Shown one piece after another: positions 1-12,078 of a stretch of 64,000 bases of DNA (the first letter of the stretch is position 1; every line of letters starts with the position of its first letter). The stretch is from Diaporthe sp. PMI_573 (taxonomy: Eukaryota; Ascomycota; Sordariomycetes; Diaporthales; Diaporthaceae), in contig JAJTUP010000007.1 of assembly GCA_021399435.1 (NCBI GenBank), positions 1,488,001 to 1,552,000 of the forward strand. Direction: 5' to 3'. The notes under the pieces were generated by a model. It was not told where the DNA came from, did no database searches, and saw only the letters and a list, made by a program, of their open reading frames with translations. Position numbers and translations under genes: made by a program.

Positions 1-1636
1 ATCCATCACAAGAACCACCAAATCCACGATGCCATCGCGGTGACGGGCTTGGGGCTGACGTTGTTTTGGTTCTAGTGGTTTTGGAAGTGGGACAACCCTC
101 AGCTTTCGTGTCACCTGGCTTTTGGTTGGAATGCACCCTACACAACTCTAGTCATGGGGCCCTTCGAATTTGTCATTGTGCCGTCCTTGACCTCAAACTC
201 ATCCTCCCCAAGCAAGTATTTACCAGTAATAAGCAGCCTGCTATGCATTCCACGGCCTGTGCTTACCCCTAATGCCACGGCAGCCACGCTCCGCCCCTCA
301 GTGGACAGGGCCAAGAACACCAGACCCCAATGCTAGTCTTCCCGGGGCTGTCTTGGAGAGCTCGTATCGGTGCGAACTTGGAGCTACTAGTAATTATGTT
401 GTAGATGTAGGCTTTGTCATAGATTGAATCACCTCAGCAGCCCTTTGCCTCTTACCGGACTCGACCTCGCAGTTTGGTATGGCCATCAACTTTGTTTGAT
501 GAGCCGTTCCCCGCATGATTCTGTCTGGGGCCATGTCTGACGCCAGCTCTAAGTCCAATATGGGCTCGAAAGGCTACCTTACTAAGGCCCATTGACATGA
601 TTCGACTGATGATCTTGATTGTGATGAGCTGTTGGTATGACAACGCATTTGGTGTACAATAACACTATCTCATAAGACCTCACTTGACATTACGATAACC
701 ACCAGTCCTTAGATCTGTACAATGTGGCTCATATCAAATTATCTAAGCATTTGACCATTAGATGGCTGCCTAAGTACCGAGGCAAGTCTGACAGCAGATG
801 CCGAGAGATCTCCAAGGATAAATTCCATGGCTGCGTGTTGTGACTGATTCCTGATCGAAAGCCTCATGTTTGTGTTGTGCTGGATTCAGGATCTATGTTT
901 TCATGGGTCCAAGAGGATGCCTTTATAGCTATTTGCCATGTCTGTCACTGGGCGCCTTTCTCATGGCGAGATTCCCTCTCAATGTCTAATTAAAATAGGC
1001 CTCCCACTTTGGGACGCTGGTGGGCTGAAAGGGGAAAGCGAGGGTTTCCCGCTTCACTTGGATCAAATTGTGGTCCAGGTTCCAGTAGATGACTTGACCA
1101 ATGGCATCTTGAACTCGATAGCACATCAAAGGGTGAAGGTGGTGGACTTTGACTTCAGAGTGGAAGCAACATTGAAGGAAGGTAGTCTGTCTCCCAGCCG
1201 GTATTCACTTGCGAAGCTGGACCAAGGCTCGACGTCAACGAAGCTTCTACCTCCCATGACGAATCAGGTTGGTGCACCTCGCACTTCAATTCACTCTGCG
1301 GCCGTGTACATAAAGAAGCGCGGCCTCAATCAACTCCTTGAACAAATTCCACTCGGCCTTCTCCAGCTTAGCGTGGCCGCACCAACCGAACCTCGAGCAG
1401 GCAACTGCAATCAAGCACATTTGCACTCCGTGGCCCCCTCGTCCACTCCACGTACACCAGGCAGCGCCAAAGCCATCTTCGGAGTAAGTTCAACCCCCCC
1501 CCCTGATCGCCGTTTGGTCGAGCTGTGCCCTTTCTTGCAACAAGTCCTGCTACTACTGGCAAACCATTGCCGGGTCTTATTTGACAGAGGCTGACCAAGT
1601 GCGACAGCTGCCCCGTGGTCGCAATAACGCGCCGCG
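1..1636. other. Intergenic / upstream region, no supported gene
   Basis: Nothing here could be assigned to a known family. An open stretch at 938-1594 (+) lacks recognisable motifs and runs into the 5' flank of the F-box gene. A poly-C tract near 1493-1502 lies within it. The last few hundred bases probably hold the promoter and 5' UTR of the F-box gene starting at 1637. Confidence 0.5.
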
Positions 1637-3525
1637 ATGCCTCCTCCCACCCCCGACGAGTCAAGGCCGCAGGCGACGGCTTCGACGGCTTCCGTCACCC
1701 CAAGCCTGCAGACGTTTGATGCTGCCCCCACTCAGCCTGTCATGGACTCCAAGGAGGACGACGGCAACACCGAGAGCCCCCCAATGACCGATCAAAGCAT
1801 CCCCAACATCACGACCCTTCCGAATGAGCTGCTCATGCACACCTTTGCGTACTTAGCCCCCGACAAGGTTGAGCCATACCTATACGGTGCTTCCTCCCGT
1901 GCGTACAAGCAGTCTCAGAAGGACCTGCGCAGTGTCTGCCTTGTCTCGAAGCAAATGGATGCAGCCGCTCGCGAGTACCTTTACCGCACTGTCATAGTGG
2001 GCAATGCAGACGTCCTGGTCTACCTTGCTCGCACTCTTGATGAGAACCTGGCTCTTGGGCAGCACATCAAGCGCTTGGTGTTTGAGATCCCCTTCATCTC
2101 AGAGCATGTTTGCTACCCGAAGCCCAACGTTGCTGTCCTCAAGTCACGCCCAGGATACTCCTACATCTGCGCAATGGCAGTCGATGCGTCGGACGTTGGC
2201 AAGTATGAGGAGAGCTTGGCCGCCCAACGGGAAGCTCGAAAGCAATACAACGACAACTTGAACTCTCCCCTCAAAACCTTTGGTGAATGTGCATCGGGGA
2301 AGAACTACAATATTCTGGGTCAGCTGTATCTTGAAATCTTCCTTCGATCGGAAAACCTCGAATCGTTGTGCTTTGGCAGGATTAGTCCGGCGAGGAGTAA
2401 ATACCTTTTCCACTCCAGCTCATTGTTTGGCGAGATTGGTGGTGCGATGGGACTTTTTCGACACTCCGAAAAGGTCCGCAGACTCATGTCGAAACTCCAG
2501 GAGCTGCAAGTGCATGCATACGACCAATACGGAGGTGGAGAACCCTTCGCAGCGTCCTTTGTGAGCAGATTTCTGAGCCTTCCCAGCCTACGAACACTTC
2601 GATGCTCCGGTGACAATGGAAAATGGAATCGTCTCCAGTCTCAGCGGAAGGAGGCCAGAGTGGACAGTAAGTCAGACCTCTTGGTTTACCCCTGTGGTGG
2701 CAGCGTTGCTAATATGTGTCAGTGACACCACCTCCGAAGTGGCAATGCAAGAACATCACACGCATCGATCTCCAACGGAGTCGCTGCACGCCGGCAGGCA
2801 TCCTTGATATCTGTGCCACATTTCCATCGCTGGAGTATCTGTCTGTCTCCGTTGAGCATGGAACTCCTGCTCATTCCTACTCCGACCGCCTCGTTTATCG
2901 CTTTGGCACACGGTCTTTCCTATCGACCGGACTGGCCAAATTGAAGCACCTGCGAGAGTTGAGCCTGAACCTCCATTATGAAGACGACATGCAAGCGAAG
3001 CTTGGTGAACACGGAGTCCTCAACCTCGGAGGACTCAGCAAACTCACCAAAGTCAGAATTCCTCTGCATTTTCTTGTCCAAGACCGACCCGGAAACGATC
3101 CTTCCATCACAGACCTGAAACTGGCCCTTCCGCCCTCGGTGCAGAACCTCACTGTATGGGCGAACATGCATTCTGCGAAAAACTGGGGTCACCAGGTCAC
3201 GACCCCTTTGATTCCCTCGCTGCCTTGCTCGTCAGAGGTCCGTTATGTTCCGAGGCGTATGGCGCTCGATTTCATGGCTTCGCTTAATGGCCTTCTTACG
3301 GACCACTTCACCCACCTGAAGGAAGCTACATACTGCTACGAGGACGACTTCCTGGGCACGGCCTGCCTCTGCATCGACCGCACAATGTGCAAGCGTTGTT
3401 TGGCCTCGCACTTCCTGGACCCCCACGGAACTGATGATTCTTCGACCCAAGTGAAGATCTTGTCTTCGATTGGTGAATCCCATGGAGTCCGCCTCCGTAC
3501 TTTTCAGGAACAGGCCGAGGAATAG
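1637..3525 (+). CDS. F-box domain protein
   Basis: Two exons, 1637-2666 and 2723-3525, with a 56 nt GTAAGT...CAG intron, encode about 610 residues. Near residues 58-105 the sequence has an F-box-like block: LPNELLMHTFAYL, then a KDLRSVCLVSKQMDAAAREY segment. F-box proteins are the substrate-recognition subunits of SCF ubiquitin ligases and bind Skp1 through this region. The remaining 500 residues are leucine-rich with scattered LRR-like spacing, which usually forms the substrate-binding part. A Cys-rich patch lies near the C-terminus (ACLCIDRTMCKRC). ATG 1637 is the first in a long open frame; internal ATGs at 1742 and 1783 also precede the F-box. The neighbours give no hint of a substrate. 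The F-box call is solid as a class; the target is unknown. Confidence 0.8.
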
Positions 3526-4594
3526 ACGAGCCGTGCGTCATGATGAAGGAGGACATTTGACACCACACAGTCCCTGGCGCAACGCCGAGGACATTTTTGG
3601 TAGCTGGGAATGGTACCTGTGCATCCTGACATTTACTGCCGGGTTCGTGGCCAGAATGAATACAAATTGACAAATCAGGACACCCTTGGTGAAACAGAAT
3701 CGTGCAACCATGCTTGTTTATTGTTCCCCCTTATAGGTCGATTTGACCTCGGCATTTGCAGGAGTCAATGTGTCTTGCCGCACATTGCCTCACCCATCCA
3801 ACTACGTAAGAGTACCTCAATTATTTGGCCCAACTGCCGACTGGCCATGTAGTTCTCATGGGTACTACCACACCCGCAACCACAACGAGGACGAAGCCTT
3901 GGGTGAAGAAGCACAGCAGGGTCTCGGCCTTGGAAGCTAGATTATGGTGGCACTTGGCTATATGTGATAGCGGCAGACGTGTATCGTGTACCCCCGTGCG
4001 AGTGTAAGGCTCTGTGCTAGCCTAGCAAACTTGATTGCGAAGGCACTACGGGGTGCTGTGTGACGTTCCATCTAGACGACGAAGACAGTCTCGTGGTCGA
4101 GTACGGCTCGATAGCTAACACCAATTCGGAACGGCAGTTGTTCTTCGTGGACACTCAGCCACAGAATGGTACTCAGAGGGCGCAGTTGGCTCTGTTTTCT
4201 CTGCCGTGGGACACTCTGACTAGTACGACAAGGTCAACGGGGCGGAGACGTGAGGATCGATAAACGTGGCACGAGGTTTGCCATGTTTGCCCTTTTCGTC
4301 GTACGCCCGCTGGAACGAACTCGGTATCTGTGCCTCTTGCTCATGTCCACTGCCTCTGCCTCTTGCTTTGGCCTACTCTTGACTCGCTGGTCCTCAGGCA
4401 GCATCAGATCGTCAAAGGTCTCGTCGAAACATCATCCAATTGAAGTAGCTTCTGCAAAGCAAGCGCAGGTGCAATTGTCCATACCTCATGATCGTACGAA
4501 AGTCCGTCTTCTGGTCTGAGATTGTCCCGTTTCTGTTTCGAAGCTCATTAAGGATTTTTTCGACACCGCAGCATCTCGAAGTCCGCAATTCAGT
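3526..4594. other. Intergenic, no gene seen
   Basis: No open frame here shows family similarity or plausible splicing. It separates the F-box gene from the NLR pseudogene. Confidence 0.5.
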
Positions 4595-7500
4595 ATGGAC
4601 CCTTTGTCCGCCTTGAGTCTGTTTTGTAACGTCGTGGACATTTGTGACCATACCATCAAGGTGTGAAAAGAATGCCGCGAGATCTACATTAGCACCACCG
4701 GCCGAAGAGCGCACGATGAACAGCTCCTGGAACACCTGAGAGAACTACAGGAGATTCTCAACAGATTGAGATCATCGCTGTCAAAACTCCGCAGGGGAGA
4801 TTTGTACAAATCCATTGTGGGACCTCTGGATCGCATGGAAGTCAAGTCAACCGTCGCTCTAGCCATATTGAATGATTTCCGAGCACATAAACCAGGCAAC
4901 CTTTTGGCCACTGTCGTCTCTACAATTAGGGTGGCAAGAGGGCAGGGCAAGTTGGACAAAGCCTTGCGGGAGTTGAAGCAACATCGCGATGATGTGCATT
5001 TTGCGATAGCGCAAAGCACAAGGTAGGCACGATCTGCTTTTACACGATTTGCGGATGAATTTTCCCCTGACTGATCCGTCTCAGGCTTCAAATCGAGGCT
5101 ATTTCTGAGCAAACAGATCGGCTATGCGAGGGCCAACACGGCATTCAGACGGGGTTGAAACTCCTCGATGCTTGATTAGCAAGGCTCGAACATAATGTAT
5201 CCGAGGTGCCAGACCTAATCACAGAGGCCAGACGCCTCTCCGAAGGAGTGCACACGGAACTCTGTGCGCTATCGATTCTCGGTCGTCTGGGTCATAGCAA
5301 CCAGAGATATCAGGATGTAACAGAGGCCGATTCTCACACCTTTCATTGGATCTTGCAGGACTTCGACAAGTGTGATTCTGTGACTCGTGATGAAGAGCGA
5401 GAAACTGGTCACGGAGATGATGCGACGCAACAACCGTGGACGGAAAGGATGAGACTGAACTATGAAAATACCCAGAACGACGTCAACACCCGGCTCAGGA
5501 ACTGGCTCCTGGGCGGAAGCGGGCTCTTCCATATCTCAGGGAAGCCGGGGTCCGGCAAAAGTACGCTGATGAAGTACTTGGTGCAGCACCCAAAAGTGAT
5601 ATCCTCCCTTAAAGAGTGGGCCCGTCCCAAGAGCCTGGCCCTGGGGAAATTCTTTATCTGGAAGCTCGACCTCGGACAGAACAGCCGGGACGCCTTGATC
5701 CGAGGGCTCCTTCATAGCATCATACATCATGACCACAGCTTAGTCCACTCCGCCTTCCCTAAATGCAGCAGGGACTCCTTCGAACAGCTCTCTCTCAAGT
5801 CCAGTTCGAACTTGACAGAAGGAGAGATTTCCGAGGCATTCAACAACCTTGTTCGGAACAGCACCGTATTCGAACGGTTCAAATTTTGCTTCTTCGTTGA
5901 TGGCCTTGACGAAATTGACGAGGACAAAGATGCGATCTACTCGGAAGTCGTCGCCATGCTGCAAGAGTGGGTGGATGGCGCGATGGGTTGCGTCAAGCTG
6001 TGTGTGTCAAGCAGACACATTCCGGTCTTTGAGAGCATGCCTGTTCATCATCGAATTCGACTACAAGATCTTACCCAGTATGACATTATCAATTTCGTTC
6101 AGAACTCCCTGCATTCTCATAAGACCTTTCAGGCAGAAATGTCAGTGAATTCTAAAGGCTGCTAAGAGTTGATTGAGGCCATTGCCTGGAACGCTAATGG
6201 TGTATTCCTCTGGGTCAAGCTTGTTCTTAGGTCGGTTGAGAGGGGGCTCTCAAACGCAGACTCGATAGCGATTCTACGTGAGCGTGTGAAATATACACCT
6301 AAAGTACTCGACGATCTGATCAAATCTCTCCTTGATTCCATTGAGCACTGCCACGCACAAATGGTCATCCTACTTCTGACCATTGCTCTTGAGTGGATAC
6401 CAGGATGGGGGCGCAAACTACGTCGATTTTGTCCTGACGTTTCCCTTTCTGCATGCCGACAGTTCTTCCGCGCAAAAGAAACATCACAAAGTGGTGGTAT
6501 TGAGAATGTTTTTCGAGAGGACAATTTTCCCGAAGAATTTCAGCTTACGCCCGAGATATTCACAAGCACCGAGTGGAAAGTGTTCTTCCAGTGCAAAGGA
6601 TTGTTGGAGACCACTATAGCCGATGAACCCATGTACTTCTCAAACTACACCGGCGGCCGCGTTCTGTTTCTTCACCGTTCGGTCCCCGAGTCACTGGTCA
6701 GATGGTTGCCGGAGCTGATGGATGTACATGAACTCAGAGCTTCGCACATTCTACATGCCAGATGCTGGATGCTATGGGCAGAGATTCGATTTCTTAACTT
6801 CTCGATAAACGCAGAGTCCTTGCCAACCGACCATTAGGACATCCTGCAGAGTTACGTTTAACAGCGGTCTTGCACCGTACTGGAATTCATGGGGACAGTA
6901 ACCACTTCGAAAATCGACCTTGATACTGCATCTTGGCTTTTGGATCTAGCGGAAGATGCCCTTATACTAGCTATGTTGCTTTCTGAGTAGCAATAGGAAG
7001 GAAACAACGGAAGCCCACAGCGCCGTACGTGGAACACTATAGACATTGAGGTCCCTGTTCCTTCGTTACCACAGTCTTATTGCCCTTTCTTTGCATCTCC
7101 GCTGCTCGCTGCGACGGAAACAGGGTGCTCCGAATACGTCGTGAAGAGACTGAAACAAGAAACACCATCTACCTCGCATGATAACTACTCCCAGCATTGT
7201 CTTGAATTCTGCTTTCAAGTCTTCGGTTCTTACGAGTTCCTTTCCAGAGACTGTATCAGGGCGCGTATACAGATTGCCGTGGCACTGATCCAGACTATAG
7301 AAGCAAATATCAACAACGTTCTCGCAGGCCTAGATCATTGCCAGTGTAGAAGATCCTTGTTCTCGTATTGTTTCAACGATACCAGCGGGCGGCCATCTAT
7401 CTTTGATATAATTTGGATCCTCTTCCTGGCCCATCACCAATACGAAAACCTCGACACTCGAGAAGATCTCTTCTATTTGATTGAGTCCTTGCTGGAGCTT

Positions 7501-7932
7501 GGAGCTATTCCAAGGGCTGCCTTGTGTGTTGGTGCGGCACGAGACTGGTTCCTGTATTCACTATCCCCACCCAATCATCCCGATGGCTTTCAAACTGGTA
7601 TCTTTCAACAGGTCACAGGAGCCGGTCTACGGGTCCACCATGCTGAGGTCATGGCCGAGCGTTTGCGAATGATCTGTGGCCAGAAAGACGGTATTGTCAC
7701 GCTCGAGAAGCTCGTGACTTGGGCTAAGCCACCGAACATGACGGCTATCTTGTCACTCATTGAACAAAATAAAGATGTAGAGAACACCAAGTCTTCGGCC
7801 ACAAGGGCCCTTACGGCATCGGAAAACCTTCAAGCGGCTGCATTAGAGAAACATGGAGTGCGCGGAGATGGAATCCTTCTTTGGCTCGAAGGTTCGATAC
7901 GCACCAGCCAACCTCCGCCCACCCAGCTTTGA
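4595..7932 (+). pseudogene. NACHT/NLR-type P-loop NTPase, inactivated by seven in-frame stops
   Basis: One continuous frame, with an intron at 5023-5084, reads as a fungal NLR-like protein of about 1090 codons. An N-terminal fungal domain begins MDPLSALSLFCNVVDICDHT at 4595. A NACHT module follows, with Walker A GKPGSGKST (5539-5565) and Walker B FFVDGLDE (5890-5913), then a helical C-terminal part. Stops interrupt this single frame at 4664 (TGA), 5173 (TGA), 6163 (TAA), 6835 (TAG), 6859 (TAA), 6988 (TAG) and 6994 (TAG), and good coding sequence resumes after most of them. There is no frameshift: the frame is unchanged from 5086 to 7932. Each stop can arise by one C-to-T change in CGA, CAA or CAG, the signature expected of RIP. 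The final codons and the TGA at 7930 lie inside the repeat arm of the mobile element at 7904. Intact relatives act in heterokaryon incompatibility and innate sensing; this copy should be dead. Confidence 0.85.
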
Positions 7933-8408
7933 CTGTCCGCCCACCCAGTACAAAAAGACAGCTACACATACCACCAAAAAAAAGATATCTTTTTAACTAA
8001 TTCAAAGAAGCTTTACCCCATAGTAGTAAGGATAAGCTGTTTTCCTATTTAGGCAGTATTTAAAAATACAAAGACTTAGCTTTTTGGCCCTCTAGCCTTT
8101 TGGCTGTAGTACTCTCTGGCCCTCTAGCCCTCTAGCCCTCTTGCTTTAATTTAGTCCTCTGGCTAAAGGGTACTATAGCCAGAGAGTCAGAGAGCTCGAG
8201 AGCCAGAGGGCTAGAGGGTGCTACAGCTAGAGGGCCAGAGGGCCAGAGGGCCAGAGGGCTAAAGTAGCTTAAAGTATATAGACTTTTTTTGTCTTGGCAG
8301 GGTACCTTTTTTCTAATGGTATGTGCAGCCAAATTTTTGTATTGGGTGGGCAGACAGTAAAAGCTGGGTGGGCGGACGGAAAACCATGGGTGGGCGGACA
8401 TTGGCTGG
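7904..8408. mobile_element. Foldback / MITE-like element with subterminal GTCCGCCCACCCA repeats
   Basis: The ends are inverted copies: CCAGCCAA at 7904-7911 and TTGGCTGG at 8401-8408. Inside each end, copies of TCCGCCCACCCA recur (two at the left, three inverted at the right), and the arm sequence closes with TACAAAAA (left 7951-7958). The interior (about 8070-8280) is itself self-complementary: CCCTCTAGCC/TCTGGCCCTC runs on the left pair with GGCTAGAGGG/GGGCCAGAGG runs on the right. The whole 505 bp could therefore fold back as a long hairpin. No transposase frame is present, so it would be non-autonomous. No immediate target duplication is evident; ATAC occurs a few bases outside both ends. 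It sits at the 3' end of the NLR pseudogene and supplies its present stop codon. Confidence 0.75.
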
Positions 8409-9314
8409 ATATACATGATGGCGGTGTGAAGTTCGTGGAATCGGACTGAGATTCTTACTCAATCTGAGCGCCAGCACTTTTTGACAAATACAGCACGATC
8501 CGTCACTTAGCTAACGGTGAGGTGCAATTTGATTTTAGATCTAAAGCACTTTGCCAACACTTGCTATAGACATCCCAACGGAAGACTGAATTACTATGCG
8601 AGTGACTCGGCCACGCCGTCTTAACCTGACTTAGCAGGATATTCATCAACGAAGTGGGTATCTTAAAATCTTTTAGCGGGTCTACAAAGCTGCTGGAAAG
8701 TATGGTGCAACAGAGAAGTGGCAGGTGGAGACCATTGCATATAGCGAGATATCCTTGGAGGGAGTGGTTTCATGCTGATGTCATTCATTCATTAAGAAAC
8801 TGTCAACGCTCAGGTTAATGGTCGAGTCCCAGATGCCGATAGCCAGCTTGCCGAAGACTTTCGGTAAGGTACTGTACATTTTGCAATGTCGACCACTCCG
8901 GTCAGTCCATGCGGGCACATTGGACCGATTTATTTGATGATGAATGAGTATAACTTACAAGCACACAGCTAACTTCGGAAAAGGTGTTGCTGATCTCAAC
9001 TGTATCAACCGACACCTGGAGAGCGAGAGGACCATGAAATGATACAGGTCGTTTCAATGGTGGTCAGATCATGGTAACATAGCGCCTGTTCAACAAATGC
9101 CACTGGTCGTAACCCCGCAGTGGCTCTGCCCCCCTTTGGAGCACAACATAATTCACGACCTGCTTATCCAATCCCCTTCCGAGGGTGACGATTCAACCAG
9201 TGAACTGTAGTGCGGTGTTGTGATGTGGGGTCATAATCTCTGTTTCTCGACGTAAGTGTTCTCATCGAGTCTCACTGTTAGTAAAATCTCCTTATTCTGC
9301 ATTGACTCGTCGAT
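8409..9314. other. Intergenic, no gene seen
   Basis: AT-rich sequence between the mobile element and the amidohydrolase gene. No coding segment or RNA gene was recognised. The last 200 bases should include the amidohydrolase promoter. Confidence 0.45.
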
Positions 9315-11075
9315 ATGGCTCCCTCACGCACAGAAGATACGGTCTCGTGGGAAACAGACACCGAGAAACCCTCAACTTCATATCAAGGAAGTCCAAGAAA
9401 TGTTAAACATGTCAATGCAATCCAGTGGGACGGGTCTTTGGCACCGAAGCATTATGAGATTTCCGGGACTGACCCTGACTCTAAGATCTTGTTCCTGGAT
9501 GTCAACATACTTGACTCCACCGGATCCGAGCCTTACAGGGGCAATGTCCTCATCGAAGGTGAGCAATCTCTCAGACGCACTGCATTGTGTCAATTCCACA
9601 ACACGGCACATCGAGGAGATTGTTTCTCTCGAGTCTAGCGTGTTTAGTAACTTCCAGATATTGCTCTACATGAGACTCATGCTTAGGCCAGGGCAACGCT
9701 TTTCCGCTGTTGGCGAAGTGTCGAACATCGAGACACTGAAACAAGACCCACGTGTACGTGTTTTTCACGGCCGAGGAAGGACATTGATGTCTGGCCTCGG
9801 CGATGGTCATACGCACTTCACATGGAATGGTGGCGACCTTGGCCACCTGGGAGATCTGGGCGTTGAAGAGCATACGCTGGTCACCATGAAGAGCGCACAG
9901 TGTTTTCTTGATTCTGGATACACCATGTAAGTTTTCAGCCACTTTTGGAAGATAGCACGCGCGGACTTGCCTTTATACCATAAATACTGATGAAGTGTAT
10001 CCGTCGAAGGTGCTTCGGTGCCGCTTCAGCAAAGGAACGCCTAGACGTTGTCATCAGGGATGCGATCAATGCGGGGGATATTCCCGGCCCACGTTATCTC
10101 GCCAACGGCAAGGAGCTTGCTAGGCGGGATGGCACCCTCGTCGCCGGGATCACAGCGGCTGCAGATGGCCCCGATGAGATGCGTCAGGTCATTCGAAATC
10201 ATGTGGATATAGGAGTGGACAATGTTAAGCTAAGCATGTCCGGTGAAGAGGTAAGCCGCCCAACTATCCATGCCAGAAAGACCGCTCATGATCATTCAGA
10301 TCACGGAGACCCATGCAGCTCAAGACTGCTACTTCACGGACGAGGAGACGGCTGCATGCGTTGACGAAGCTCACAAACATGGAAAGCGACTGTGTGCTCA
10401 TGCCCGCGCCAGAGACTCCGTCATAATGTGTGAGTACGAATTTAAGTTCCAACGAAGCTGCAATACATCCTTTATCATTATTTGAGCTTGCGATGGGTAG
10501 TTATACTGAAACCTTTCGCAGGCGTCAGACATGGCGTCGAGGCCATCTACCACGCGTCCTTCATCGACGACCATGGCATGGACATGCTCGAGAAGGCCAA
10601 GACAAAGCACGTTGTGGTCCCCGCCATCAACTGGCTCATTGCCACCCTCCACGAGGCAGAGGCGTTCGGGTACACCCACGCCCAGGCAGACAAGGCAGGC
10701 TACACCCGCGAGCTCAACGCTGCCGTGGCCGGCCTCCGGGAGATGCACCGCCGCGGTATCGTCGTCCTGCCCGGAGGGGACTACGGATTCGCATGGACCC
10801 CTCACGGCACGTACGCCCGGGACCTGGAGCATTTCGTGAATCTTCTGGGGTTTACGCCTCATGAGGCTATCATTGCTGCCACTGCCGGCGTCGCGGCGCT
10901 GATGATGAGAAGTAACGAGTTGGGTAAGATCCAGAAGGGTTACTACGCGGATTGCATCCTGGTTGATGGGGATCCGTTGGCGGATATCAGCATCCTCCAG
11001 GACCATAGTCGGCTGAACGTCATCTGTATCAACGGAAGGGTCCATAAAGCCGAGGGAAAGGACAGCAGATTTTGA
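9315..11075 (+). CDS. Metal-dependent amidohydrolase (imidazolonepropionase/prolidase-like)
   Basis: Five exons: 9315-9558, 9692-9926, 10010-10250, 10300-10429 and 10522-11075. They give about 467 residues, and all phases close. The amidohydrolase fold is shown by GLGDGHTHFTW (metal-binding HxH), the DNVKLSMSGEE lysine region (candidate carboxylated Lys), later histidines in ETHAAQ, CAHARA and IYHASF, and LPGGDYGFAW with the late catalytic Asp. The C-terminal KGYYADCILVDGDPL is the usual closing beta-sandwich strand of this superfamily. These enzymes hydrolyse amide or ester bonds of small molecules or dipeptides with one or two divalent metals. Fungal relatives include ochratoxin-degrading amidohydrolases, but substrate cannot be read here. 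There is no signal peptide, so it is probably cytosolic. Acceptors at 9691 and 10009 were chosen because they alone restore the conserved frame. Confidence 0.85.
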
Positions 11076-12078
11076 TGAGACAGTATTAATCCCGGAACCA
11101 GTATCGTGTTGTATCCCTAATCGAGTCTGGGGCTTCTCCCATAACGAATGATGAATGAATTTCTGGAATCTGGCATTATGATTAAGTGTGCCGAGAAAAC
11201 ATTGCCTGATAAATGCAACAAAATGTGGAATTTACGGAAGCCAGACTATAACAGTTTAATCAAAAGCTACTGTTTGTCATGCAGGTTCTCGAATGGAGCA
11301 TGATATAATTACCCCATGACAACTATGCATGTCCAGTCTAAGAGGTTGCCAAAGGAGAGCGTTACAACAGCGGTGCATACAGGTGAAGCTAGCAATGATA
11401 TCCACACATTGAGGCCGCACGATGGGGGGCTCAACCCGAAGCTTCTTATTACGGTGGCAGTGTGGAAAACTAAACCCTTTACAAAACCAACCTCGATGAC
11501 CAGTCAAAGAATAAAAGTCCACGCAGTCTTTCGACAAGCCAATCTGTGCTCGGACTTTTGTCGTGCCAAGCTTCTGTTGGCTTGGACCGCGCCGCGGAAC
11601 TATCTAGGACCAGCTCGTCAACTCAACCAACAAGAAGGCCATTCAGTGTGACGACCTACTTGGCGGGAAAAACAAGCGTCGAAAATAGCGGTCCCAGAAG
11701 CAGGGCCTCAGGGTCACATCGCCAGATGATTGATCCACAGCATCGTGTTAGCGTGATGTGCCTGTTGGTTATATTACGCACTTTGTGACTGGCTGGCCGA
11801 TCCTGTTTGTTGGAAGAACGGGTCAGGCAAAGGTGGGCCAAAATACTGTCCCGAGCCAACAGACCATTCAAAAGAACATTTTAAATACCCAACTACAAAT
11901 TTCTCTTCTTCTGATACGACTTCAGGAACAGTCAACGAGCAACGCTCACAGAACGACCACGAAAGTCGAGTGGGAGCAAGCCTGAGCGGATTGAAATAAT
12001 TGCTTGAACAAGGTTGCAGTCCACCGCAGTCTCGCCAAAGCTCAAAACGAGCATTCGGCCATTTATTGACTGGCAGAA
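11076..12078. other. Intergenic, no gene seen
   Basis: Several short open stretches occur, but none has motifs or splice logic. The right end serves as upstream region of the P450 at 12079. Confidence 0.45.

Noticed and set aside
938..1594. 218-codon open frame upstream of the F-box gene
   Set aside because: No family motif, low-complexity end with poly-C, and it overlaps the probable promoter/5' UTR of the gene at 1637.
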